Shown in pieces: positions 1-7,522 of a stretch of 64,000 nt of DNA. Source of the DNA: Ensifer sp. Root278 (GTDB taxonomy: Bacteria; Pseudomonadota; Alphaproteobacteria; Rhizobiales; Rhizobiaceae); contig NZ_LMJJ01000002.1 of the NCBI RefSeq assembly GCF_001429285.1, forward strand, positions 123,233 to 187,232, written 5' to 3'. Positions within the stretch are counted from its first letter, which is position 1, and the number at the start of each line of letters is the position of its first letter. The notes under the pieces were generated by a model. The model searched no databases. It was not told the origin of the DNA and saw only the letters and a program-made list of their open reading frames with translations. The position numbers were made by a program, and so were the translations under genes.

Positions 1-2
1 CG

Positions 3-686
3 CTGTTCTACAAGGCGATCGAGCTCGACAATGAATTTGCCTCCGCCTATGCCGGCGCCGCCTGGTGCTTCTTCTGGCGAAAGCTCAACGGCTGGATGCT
101 CGATCGCACGGCAGAGATCGCCGAAGGCGCGAGACTGGCGCGGCTTGCGGTTGAGCTTGGCCGGGACGATGCCGTGGCGCTGACGAGAGGCGGCCACGCG
201 CTCGGTCATCTCGCCGACGACCTCGATGCCGGCATTGCGTTGGTCGACAGGGCGCGACTGCTCAATCCGAACTTCGCACTCGCTTGGTTTCTGGGTGGCG
301 TACTGCGCGTCTTTCGGGGTGAAACGGAGAGCGCCATCAAGGATCTCGCCCATGCCGTTCGCCTGAGCCCGCTCGACCCGGAGATGTTCCGCATGCAGAC
401 AGGAACGGCAATCGCGCATTTCTTTTCCGGTAACTATGACGATGCGCTGGTCTGGGCCGAGAAGGCACTCGCCAACCTGCCGAGCTTGCTCGTGGCAGTC
501 GCGCTTGCCTCGGCAAGCCATGCGCTTGCCAACCGTCCCGACGAGGCAAGTCGGTATATGCGGCGCCTGAGGCAGCTTGATCCGGCGTTGCGCGTTTCCA
601 ATCTGCACGATTGGTTGCCGATCCATCGACCGGACGATTTCAAGCGGTTTGCCGACGGATTGCGGCTCGCAGGATTGCCGGAGTGA
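3..686 (+). CDS. C-terminal part of an adenylate cyclase-type TPR protein (partial)
   Basis: The reading frame is open from the left edge, so the N-terminus lies outside the window. The visible 227 residues are helical TPR-like repeats: an AIELDNEFASAYAGAAW unit, then LLNPNFALAWFLGGVLRVF, then AVRLSPLDPEMFRMQTG. They end with the FADGLRLAGLPE tail that I associate with rhizobial class III adenylate cyclases carrying a C-terminal TPR array. The complete cyclase-TPR gene at 17247-19022 has a comparable C-terminal half. The catalytic domain itself cannot be seen here, so the cyclase assignment is inference; a TPR scaffold protein of other origin is the alternative. Confidence 0.7.
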   Translation: MFYKAIELDNEFASAYAGAAWCFFWRKLNGWMLDRTAEIAEGARLARLAVELGRDDAVALTRGGHALGHLADDLDAGIALVDRARLLNPNFALAWFLGGVLRVFRGETESAIKDLAHAVRLSPLDPEMFRMQTGTAIAHFFSGNYDDALVWAEKALANLPSLLVAVALASASHALANRPDEASRYMRRLRQLDPALRVSNLHDWLPIHRPDDFKRFADGLRLAGLPE

Positions 687-798
687 CCATGGCCGCTTGC
701 GGCGCGTAATGAACAGAGCGCGCGCTGTGCAATTGTCCGGCACCTCGACCACGACAGGTTTGCGAGCGTGCGTTCGATAAGGCGACCTTGACTGTTCG

Positions 799-987
799 CT
801 AACGTGCACGCATTCGGCGCTGTACGATGTTCATCTGGAGTTCGTGGCAGGACGCCTGTCGCCCAAGAAGCAACAGCAGTCTCCGTTCCTCGGCTTCGCA
901 GATGCCCGCGCGCCGGCAGTACTCCGATACGTCCAGCAGCGGCTGCGCACCGGACAGGGCGATCAATTTAACCTCTGTGGGTGTCAT
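799..987 (-). CDS. Small hypothetical protein (62 aa)
   Basis: This short frame starts MTPTEVKLIALSG and runs through DVSEYCRRAGICEAEERRLL to a basic C-terminus. The middle looks like a small helix-turn-helix, and the composition is protein-like rather than a shadow frame. The longer frame to 1185 has an implausible N-terminal part, so the internal ATG at 987 was chosen. It is divergent from the MBL-fold hydrolase at 1305. I believe similar 60-residue proteins occur in rhizobia but cannot verify it. Function unknown; a small DNA-binding regulator is possible. Confidence 0.45.
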   Translation of the reverse strand: MTPTEVKLIALSGAQPLLDVSEYCRRAGICEAEERRLLLLLGRQASCHELQMNIVQRRMRAR

Positions 988-1304
988 GGAGTTCAGTCCG
1001 CCTGCGGTTGTGCCAATCATCACGTTCGTGATGTCACGGACCGAGCAACGCACCCAGGCTAGGCGATTGAATTGACCGCCGAAACTATACGCATGTTTGG
1101 TGACATTCGCTCGATCCACCGTTGACAAGCATGGAAGCAAAGCGTGCGCGTGGCGCGCCGATCGAAGCGCACGAACTCGCTTCACGGGGGCCGAGCACGA
1201 GCAGCCCCATACTCAGGTGTAGCTCGACCGCCAAAAGACCCGAACCTAGACTCCGCGATGTAACCCTGACCGGCACATCTCAACCGCGAAAACAGGAGCG
1301 CATC

Positions 1305-2234
1305 ATGTCGAATGCACAAACAATTCCCCGAAAAGTCGTCACGCAAGAAAGACCCGCGCCGGATGAACTGGTTCCTTCACGCTACGCGGTACGGGTCGGT
1401 GACATCGACGTACTGGTCATCAGCGATGGCATCTTGACCCCACCGGCCGAGTCGATGGCCACCAACGTCGAACCCGAGGTGCGGGACGCGTGGCTCGATG
1501 ACAGGTTTCTGTCAAAGGTTGCCTTCGATTGGGCGCTGAACGCCGTTGTCGTGCGCAGCGGCGACCAGACGATCCTCATCGACAGCGGTCTCGGCGAAGA
1601 GTATCCCGATTTCCCGCGGGCCGGACAGTTCGTCCATCGAATGGAAGCCGCCGGCGTCGATCTTGCCGCCGTGACCGACGTGGTGCTGACGCACATGCAC
1701 TTCGACCATGTCGGTGGGCTCCTCGTAGAAGGCGTGAAGGAGCGCATGCGCCCGGATCTTCGCGTCCACGTGTGCGCCGCCGAGACCAAGTTCTGGCAGG
1801 CGCCCGATTTCTCGCTTACCGCCATGCCACCGGCGCTCGCAGATCTGGCGCGCAAGGCGTCCCTCGATTTTCTGAAAGCGTATCGCAGCAATCTGCGGAC
1901 TTTTGACGAAGAGGCCCAAGTGGCACCGGGCGTGGTGGTCACTCGTACCGGCGGTCACACCCCCGGGCACAGCGTGGTCCGCATTTCGTCCGGTGGCGAG
2001 CGGCTGATGTTCGGCGGCGATGCCCTGTTCCCCGTCTCCTTCGACCACCCCGAGTGGCACAACGGCTTCGAACACGACCCTGAAGAGGCGACCCTAGTCC
2101 GGCTTCGGCTTATGCGTGAGCTTGCGGAGACTGGCTCCTGGCTGGTTTCAACACACATGCCGTTCCCATCGGTCGGCCGTGTCGCAACCGCCGGCGACCT
2201 TTACCGCTGGGTTCCGGCCTGGTGGGACTATTGA
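1305..2234 (+). CDS. MBL-fold metallo-hydrolase
   Basis: This 309-residue protein has the metallo-beta-lactamase fold signature THMHFDHVGG around residue 128, giving the HxHxDH zinc ligands. Further metal-site regions are GGHTPGHS, the FGGDALFP aspartate and STHMPFPSVGRV. The start at 1305 follows an AGGAG Shine-Dalgarno at 1293; an upstream in-frame ATG at 1122 lacks one and would add an unlikely 61-residue extension. There is no signal peptide, so it is probably cytoplasmic. The family includes lactonases, thioester hydrolases and sulfatases, so the substrate is unknown. It resembles in layout the exported homologue at 29354-30325. Confidence 0.88.
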   Translation: MSNAQTIPRKVVTQERPAPDELVPSRYAVRVGDIDVLVISDGILTPPAESMATNVEPEVRDAWLDDRFLSKVAFDWALNAVVVRSGDQTILIDSGLGEEYPDFPRAGQFVHRMEAAGVDLAAVTDVVLTHMHFDHVGGLLVEGVKERMRPDLRVHVCAAETKFWQAPDFSLTAMPPALADLARKASLDFLKAYRSNLRTFDEEAQVAPGVVVTRTGGHTPGHSVVRISSGGERLMFGGDALFPVSFDHPEWHNGFEHDPEEATLVRLRLMRELAETGSWLVSTHMPFPSVGRVATAGDLYRWVPAWWDY

Positions 2235-2369
2235 CCGAGAGCTTCTGTCAGGAATGAACCAGGCGACTGCCTTGGCCTGAGTAGCGGTCGATTGTTGCCC
2301 CGTACGGCGCTTTTTCGCCGCGAGGCATCGATCGGCCGTTGACCCTGGTTAGCAGCGAGGAGGCTAAAC

Positions 2370-2459
2370 TTGCCGCACCGTGTTCTAGACAACCCTGAGA
2401 GCCGCCGCTTCGAACTCCCTATCGAAGCGGACGCGATCGCAGCCGCATATTATCGGTGA
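2370..2459 (+). pseudogene. N-terminal fragment of a small GNAT-like acetyltransferase
   Basis: A TTG codon six bases after a strong GAGGAGG starts a 29-codon frame whose DNPESRRFELPIEADAIAAA segment resembles the first beta strands of the short COG2388 acetyltransferase-like proteins. It stops at 2459, where adenylate cyclase similarity begins in another frame. It is therefore probably the 5' remnant of a gene cut off by a recombination event. The family assignment rests on a short stretch only. Confidence 0.4.
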
Positions 2460-2934
2460 ACAGCTTCTTCAACGCCGTCGGAGAACCGATTGAAAAGCAT
2501 GGCGGAGAAATCCTGAAATTTATCGGAGACGGTCTGCTTGCCATTTTTCCGATGGATCGTAAGGAAGCCTGCATGGACCTGATAGCGGCGGTCCGGGAGG
2601 GGTATCAGGCTGCGTCTCGCCTTTGGCTGCAAGACGACCACGTGCGCTTCGGCTTGGGCATCCACCTCGGCGCGTCAATTACGGCAACATCGGTTCAAGA
2701 CACCGTCTCGACTTAACTGTGATCGGTTCTGCCATCAACAGGGGCTTCAAGCTCGAGGCACTCACCAAACGCCTGCGCCGTCCCGCACTTCTCTCGCAAG
2801 AGTTCGTGGACACCGCAGGGTGCCATGCGCAAACCGAACGCCTCGGGTCTCATATGGTGGACGGCATCGCAACCTCGATCGAGGTGTATGCCTTGCGCCT
2901 TGAAAGTCCGGGCAGCGGCGTGACGTTTGGTTAG
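2450..2934 (+). pseudogene. Adenylate/guanylate cyclase domain remnant, frameshifted
   Basis: One frame encodes NSFFNAVGEPIEKHGGEILK followed by FIGDGLLAIFP, a class III cyclase catalytic core with its metal-binding GD pair. Near 2672 the reading must change frame to continue as NYGNIGSRHRLDLTVIGSA and then the C-terminal part of the domain, ending at 2934. The 5' end of the cyclase is missing and is replaced by an unrelated fragment. The single-base-scale frameshift plus the missing N-terminus argues for a dead gene. From 2935 to 3212 I see nothing that looks coding. Confidence 0.8.
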
Positions 2935-3212
2935 GCTGCCGCACGCCACTTTTCGTGACCACGCCATCAGGGTCCAGGCGGCCTGCGAGAGATCGTCGAA
3001 ACCAAGGTATACCTTTCCCGCGATGCGCCAGGTGCTAGCGTCTTCACGCCGCCTGCCAGCCGCTATTCCCGCCGAAATACGGTTCCTGCCAGGGGGTCAA
3101 AACGGTCTTGTGTTAGCGAAGGGGCCTACGTCAGGGCCGTGTTTCGCGAGCTGAGCATCGCGGCTTGAACGCATCATTTGATGCGGCAAAACCAGCACAG
3201 AAAGGATTGGCC

Positions 3213-4064
3213 ATGACAGCCGAGCAACCCGGTCACGGATACGTAACGACAGAAGATTGGACCAGGATTTTCTTCAAGGATTGGGGGCCACGCGACGCGC
3301 AGCCGATCGTGTTCCATCACGGGTGGCCGTTGAGCGGAGATGATTGGGACAACCAGATGCTTTTCTTCCTCGCAAAAGGCTATCGCGTCATTGCCCATGA
3401 CCGCCGTGGCCACGGGCGATCCGAGCAGGTGAGCGGTGGCCATGACATGGACCATTACGCTTCCGACGTAGCCTCCCTCGTGCGGCAATTGGATTTGCGC
3501 AACGCGATCCATATCGGGCATTCGACGGGTGGTGGCGAAGCGACCCGGTACGTCGCCCGTCACGGCGAGGGCCGCGTGGCCAAGCTCGTCCTGATCGGCG
3601 CGGTACCACCGCTTATGCTCAGGACGCCGACCAACCCAGAGGGGCTCCCGATCGAAGCGCTTGACGGCTACCGCGAGGCGCTCGCAACCAACAGGGCGCA
3701 GCTCTATCACGACATCGCAAACGGACCCTTCTACGGCTTCAACCGTCTTGGCGCCACACCATCTGCAGCCGTAAGCCACAATTGGTGGCGACAGGGGATG
3801 ATGGGAGCCGCCAATGCCCACTATCTTGGCGTCAAGGCCTTCTCGGAAACCGACTTTACCGAAGACCTCAAGATGATCGACGTGCCGACCCTGGTACTGC
3901 ATGGCGATGACGACCAGGTCGTTCCGCTGGCAATTTCCGCCCCCCGTTCAGCTCAACTTCTGAAGAACTCCACCCTCAAGATCTACGAGGGCTTCCCTCA
4001 CGGCATGGCGACCACGCACGCGGCCGTCATCAACCAGGACATTCTCAGCTTTATCACCAAGTAG
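3213..4064 (+). CDS. Alpha/beta hydrolase, non-haem chloroperoxidase/arylesterase type
   Basis: This 283-residue protein has the alpha/beta hydrolase core: oxyanion-hole region [15 protein letters not shown], nucleophile elbow GHSTGGGEA (Ser near residue 97), an acidic residue in [12 protein letters not shown], and the catalytic His in GFPHGM. The WPLSGDDWD and HDRRGHGRS motifs are typical of cofactor-free haloperoxidase/esterase proteins. The start at 3213 is preceded by AAAGGA; an in-frame ATG at 3165 has no ribosome-binding site. The RidA gene follows 114 bases downstream. The natural substrate is unknown; perhydrolase activity is common in the family. Confidence 0.9.
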   Translation: MTAEQPGHGYVTTEDWTRIFFKDWGPRDAQPIVFHHGWPLSGDDWDNQMLFFLAKGYRVIAHDRRGHGRSEQVSGGHDMDHYASDVASLVRQLDLRNAIHIGHSTGGGEATRYVARHGEGRVAKLVLIGAVPPLMLRTPTNPEGLPIEALDGYREALATNRAQLYHDIANGPFYGFNRLGATPSAAVSHNWWRQGMMGAANAHYLGVKAFSETDFTEDLKMIDVPTLVLHGDDDQVVPLAISAPRSAQLLKNSTLKIYEGFPHGMATTHAAVINQDILSFITK

Positions 4065-4178
4065 AGAGTGGAAGGGCGCCTCGGCGCCCTTCGTCGCCAC
4101 ACGCGACCTGAAACAGAACTGAGCTTCGAGCGGTTGCGAATTGCGGCCGCCGCCTACCCGGAAGGAATGGAGGATTTC

Positions 4179-4640
4179 ATGTGTTCCCCGAAAAAACGGA
4201 CCGCAAACTTCGGTGTGCCGTGGGAAAAAGCCTACGGCTACTCTCAGGCCGTGCAGGTTAAAGGCATCATCTATGTCTCCGGCCAGCTAAGCCACGACTG
4301 GGCCGGCAACCTCGTCGCCCCGGCAAAACTGGATCCATCCGGAAGACCGGTCGATTTTTCAACCATGGAAGAGCAGATGCGGCAGACCTACGCCAATGCC
4401 GTCGCCGTGCTTGCCGAATTCGGCGCTTCACTCGACGATGTGGTCGAAGAGACACTCTATGTGCTCGATGTCGATGCCGCATTTGCGGCTTCTGGCAAGG
4501 TCCGCAAGGAGATGTATGGAGCCGAGGTGCCTGAATGTGCGAGCAACCTCATTGGGGTTTCCCGCCTGGCATTTCCCGAACAACTGATCGAAGTCACCTT
4601 TCGGGCGATCGTACCGTGCGTTTCGCTTTGCGGCGCCTGA
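4179..4640 (+). CDS. RidA/YjgF/YER057c/UK114 family protein
   Basis: The 153-residue product carries the RidA fold: an N-terminal WEKAYGYSQAVQVKG segment, IIYVSGQLSHD, a central DVVEETLYVLD helix and a C-terminal VSRLAFPEQLIEVTFRAIV strand. Family members deaminate reactive enamine/imine intermediates or act in degradation pathways. The usual C-terminal RxxVP arginine appears to be replaced by the RAIVPC region, so activity on imines is uncertain. The start was chosen at 4179 because GGAGG lies six bases upstream. It may be co-transcribed with the preceding hydrolase. Confidence 0.85.
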   Translation: MCSPKKRTANFGVPWEKAYGYSQAVQVKGIIYVSGQLSHDWAGNLVAPAKLDPSGRPVDFSTMEEQMRQTYANAVAVLAEFGASLDDVVEETLYVLDVDAAFAASGKVRKEMYGAEVPECASNLIGVSRLAFPEQLIEVTFRAIVPCVSLCGA

Positions 4641-4767
4641 CAGCAAGCCAGCGGCTGGTCAACCGGGCGGACAGTCGAGGTAGAGCAAACCTTCGTTTTA
4701 TAGCCAGCAGAACCACGTCGGATAAAATGGGTGGATGTTGGTACCTGACGATCAAGGGAGCTAAACA

Positions 4768-5403
4768 ATGCCCGAACGTTCAAACCCCATCGAAGCAGCC
4801 ACCGACGTGAACATAGTCCACATCATCGACGACGATGAAAGGATTCGCTCGGCGCTGCTGGAACTCTTCTGTTCTTCAGGAATACAGGCCGAAGCCTTCG
4901 TCGACACCGCGGATTTCGACGAAAGGGGGGATCCGGAGGCCGCAGGGTGCCTGTTGCTCGATGTGAAACTGCCCGGCATGAGCGGTATCGAGTATCAAAG
5001 GAAACTGTCGGATGCGGGCTTCGACCTTCCGATCGTTTTCATGACCGGCGATGGAGACGTCCCGACGAGCGTCACTGCCATGAAGGCGGGAGCCGTCGAT
5101 TTCCTGTTGAAACCCTTCGAGGTGAATGACCTGCTTTGTGCGGTGGCCGCAGCTATGGAGGAAGGAAAAAAGCAGCGGGAAGTGGCTGCAAGGAGAAAAC
5201 ATGCCCGCCAGTGCGCGGCCAGCCTCACCCCCCGCGAACGGCAGGTAATGAAGCTTGTCACCCAAGGTCTCATGAACAAGCAGGCCGCATTCGAACTGGG
5301 GATCAGCGAAATCATGGTCAAGCTTCATCGCGCAAGCGCGATGAAAAAGATGCAGGCACGTACATTCAGCGACCTCGTAAGGAAGTCGGAACTGCTTCAG
5401 TGA
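4768..5403 (+). CDS. FixJ-type response regulator (REC-LuxR HTH)
   Basis: This 211-residue regulator has an N-terminal receiver (HIIDDDERIRSALLEL acidic pocket; phospho-acceptor Asp in LLLDVKLPGMSG; Thr in FMTGDGD; Lys in FLLKPFE). The C-terminal LuxR-type HTH contains LTPRERQVMKL and LMNKQAAFELGISEIMVKLH. It belongs to the NarL/FixJ group and should act as a phosphorylation-dependent transcription factor. It is transcribed away from the two sensor kinase genes further right and has no kinase beside it on its own strand, so its partner is probably one of those kinases (inference from proximity). Confidence 0.93.
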   Translation: MPERSNPIEAATDVNIVHIIDDDERIRSALLELFCSSGIQAEAFVDTADFDERGDPEAAGCLLLDVKLPGMSGIEYQRKLSDAGFDLPIVFMTGDGDVPTSVTAMKAGAVDFLLKPFEVNDLLCAVAAAMEEGKKQREVAARRKHARQCAASLTPRERQVMKLVTQGLMNKQAAFELGISEIMVKLHRASAMKKMQARTFSDLVRKSELLQ

Positions 5404-5743
5404 GGTCGCTGCCTGAGCTTGCGACCGCAAGAGTCGGTCGCGCCCCTTTTCCGGCCGTCCTGGCCCCATTGCGGTCCGCAGCGTGATGTGTCCAACAAAC
5501 AACCGGCTTCGCGTCGCGATCGGCTTCGCTAAACGAACGTATAGTGATGTAGGTGCGTGAAAGACGGTAGGCTTCCAGCACCATCCTTGGCCGGCACCTT
5601 CGTCAGGAGGTGATTATCTGAGTGCCGCAGTCCCCTCCCCGCGGCACGGCCGCCCAAGGCCGGCACACCTAGGGGCCGTTTGACCAAGGGCAGGCGGCCT
5701 CCTTTTCTTGACTAGGGTCGAATCCTGCGGGTCCGCGCGTCGC
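5404..5743. other. Non-coding gap between convergent regulator genes
   Basis: No convincing gene is seen. The stretch contains an isolated AGGAGG at 5605 without a usable frame behind it, and a GC-rich hairpin near 5671-5700 listed separately. Confidence 0.5.
5671..5707 (+). terminator. Candidate rho-independent terminator between convergent regulators
   Basis: AGGGGCCG at 5671 can pair with CGGCCTCCT at 5694-5702, leaving one bulged base, and the second arm runs into TTTT. It lies between the convergent genes ending at 5403 (+) and 5744 (-). The distance of about 270 bases from the upstream stop codon weakens the call. Confidence 0.35.
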
Positions 5744-6382
5744 TCAATTGCGTCGTAGCTGTTCGGTTTTCCGAACGAGATCTGCCAGCGAACGGCTCTG
5801 CATCTTGCGCATAAGGCTCATCCGATGGAGCTTTACGGTCATTTCGCTAATTCCGAGTTGGTAGGCCACCTGCTTGTTCATAAGGCCACTGACCACCGCA
5901 AACATCACTTCCTGCTCGCGAGGAGAAAGGGTATCCACCAGCGCCTGGATCCGGTCGCGTTCTGCCTCGACTTTGCGACGCTCGGCGTCGAGCTTTATGG
6001 CACGATCTACGGCCTCGAGGAGATCCTGGTCGGAGAAAGGCTTTGTGAGGAAATCCATGGCGCCAGCCTTCATCGCCTTTACGCTTGTTGGAATGTCTGC
6101 GTGACCCGTCAGAAAGATGACAGGCAGCCGGCTCCCGGCAAGCAGGAGATGTTCCTGTAGGTCCAGGCCGGTGCCGCCCGGCATACGCAGATCCAGGACA
6201 AGGCAACCGGGCGCCTGAATGTCGGCAGTCTCCAAGAACTCTGGACCGTTCGAGAAGGCAGTCGCCCGCTTTTGGGTCACCGTGAACAAATCGAGCAACG
6301 CTTCCCGCATCGCCTCGTCGTCGTCAACGACGTAGACGATAGGTTCCGCAAGCTTTTCCGCCTTGGTTTGAGCGTGTTGCAT
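5744..6382 (-). CDS. FixJ-type response regulator (REC-LuxR HTH)
   Basis: The 212-residue protein has a receiver (VVDDDEAMREALLDLF; Asp in LVLDLRMPGGTG; FLTGHAD; DFLTKPF) and a C-terminal LuxR HTH with LSPREQEVMFAVVSG and LMNKQVAYQLGISEMTVKLH. It is the last gene of a minus-strand operon: sensor kinase, REC-HTH-REC protein, 38-codon relic, then this gene. The start codon overlaps the relic's stop in a TGATG arrangement, implying translational coupling. It is closely similar in design to the regulators at 4768 and 6488, so the set probably arose by duplication. Confidence 0.93.
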   Translation of the reverse strand: MQHAQTKAEKLAEPIVYVVDDDEAMREALLDLFTVTQKRATAFSNGPEFLETADIQAPGCLVLDLRMPGGTGLDLQEHLLLAGSRLPVIFLTGHADIPTSVKAMKAGAMDFLTKPFSDQDLLEAVDRAIKLDAERRKVEAERDRIQALVDTLSPREQEVMFAVVSGLMNKQVAYQLGISEMTVKLHRMSLMRKMQSRSLADLVRKTEQLRRN

Positions 6383-6498
6383 CAGATTGGCCTCTGTTTC
6401 ATCCCGCGCGCATCATCGACGATCACGACGAGCGGGCGTTCGCTTTGACGGTGCGCGTGCGAAACGACCGTCGGTTTGAGCAGTAGTTCAGGCTTCAT
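6382..6498 (-). CDS. 38-residue coupled ORF, likely receiver-domain relic
   Basis: A short frame starts at 6498 inside the end of the preceding gene, behind a good GGAGGGG sequence, and ends at 6382 in a TGATG overlap with the next regulator. Its C-terminal half, RPLVVIVDDARGMKQ, looks like the first strand and acidic pocket of a receiver domain, which then breaks off. It may be the stub of a deleted response regulator that survives as a translational coupler, or a functional small peptide. The length is below that of most automatic gene calls. Confidence 0.5.
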   Translation of the reverse strand: MKPELLLKPTVVSHAHRQSERPLVVIVDDARGMKQRPI

Positions 6499-7522
6499 CG
6501 CTCCCCTCCATATCTCGGTCGGACAATGCAGCGGCAAGCGTGGCAAGCAGAACCTGCGCATCGAAGGGTTTTCTGAAGCAGCAAGTCCGGTCGTGCACAC
6601 TCAGCTGATCGGCGATCTCGTGCCGTCCAGTCATCAGGAAAACAGGCAGACTCGGCTCTTTCCTCTTTACCAAGTCTCTAAGTTCGAACCCGTCCATTCC
6701 CGGCATACCGATATCCGTGATGAGCGCATCCAAACCCGGTAGCCCAGCGGAAAGAAGCGATCGGCCCGACGAAAAGCTGCGAGCCGAGTAGCCGGCCGAC
6801 TCCAAGAGGTCCTCCAGCGACTCCAGCAATCTCGGATCGTCGTCAACAATCGCGACGACCTGCCGATGCGGCAAAGCCATCGATTTCACGCCGGTCTTGC
6901 GGGCATGCGTGATGGGGATCTTCAAACGTTCCGCGATCCGGACCAAGTCGGCAAAAGAACCCGCCTTCATCTTTTGCATCACATTTCGCCGGTGGATCTG
7001 CAGGGTCACCTCGCTGATGCCGAGTTCCGCGGCCGCCTGCTTGTTGAGTAGCCCGCTTATGACCAGCGGCAGCACCTCGCGTTCGCGCGGTGTCAGGTCG
7101 AGATAGCGCCGCCTCAGCTTTGCGAACTCTGCGCGCTCGGCTCGTCTTTTCTCGTCTTGGGCAATGGCCGTGTGAATGGCGGCCATCAAATCCGCGTCGG
7201 TAAACGGTTTGGTCAAAAAGTCCACCGCGCCATCCTTTATGGCGCGCACCGACGAACGGATATCTCCGTGACCGGTTATGAATACGATCGGTGGATGTTC
7301 CCCTGTCGCTATTTCACTTTGAAGATCCAGACCGTTGATGTCCGGCAACTCGATATCCAACAGCAGGCAGGCTGGCGTGTCTGGTTTCTCTGAATTGACA
7401 TAGTCTCCGGCCGAACCGAAGGCGATCGACTGGATACCGTGTGAGGCCAAAAGCTCGCACAGAGCCTCGCGGATCCGATTGTCGTCATCGACGATGAAAA
7501 CTGTGTATTCGTCGTTCGTCAT
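6488..7522 (-). CDS. Response regulator with REC-HTH-REC architecture
   Basis: This 344-residue protein has a FixJ-like first half: receiver with Asp in LLLDIELPDINGLDL and FLTKPFT, then a LuxR HTH with LTPREREVLPLVIS and NKQAAAELGISEVTLQIH. After a short linker a second complete receiver starts at about residue 222 (VVAIVDDDPRLLESLEDLL; Asp in LITDIGMPGMDGF; Lys in FRKPF). FixJ-type proteins normally end after the HTH, so the second receiver is additional. The gene starts within the stop codon of the sensor kinase upstream (ATGA overlap), so the pair should be co-translated. Confidence 0.92.
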   Translation of the reverse strand: MTNDEYTVFIVDDDNRIREALCELLASHGIQSIAFGSAGDYVNSEKPDTPACLLLDIELPDINGLDLQSEIATGEHPPIVFITGHGDIRSSVRAIKDGAVDFLTKPFTDADLMAAIHTAIAQDEKRRAERAEFAKLRRRYLDLTPREREVLPLVISGLLNKQAAAELGISEVTLQIHRRNVMQKMKAGSFADLVRIAERLKIPITHARKTGVKSMALPHRQVVAIVDDDPRLLESLEDLLESAGYSARSFSSGRSLLSAGLPGLDALITDIGMPGMDGFELRDLVKRKEPSLPVFLMTGRHEIADQLSVHDRTCCFRKPFDAQVLLATLAAALSDRDMEGSDEA

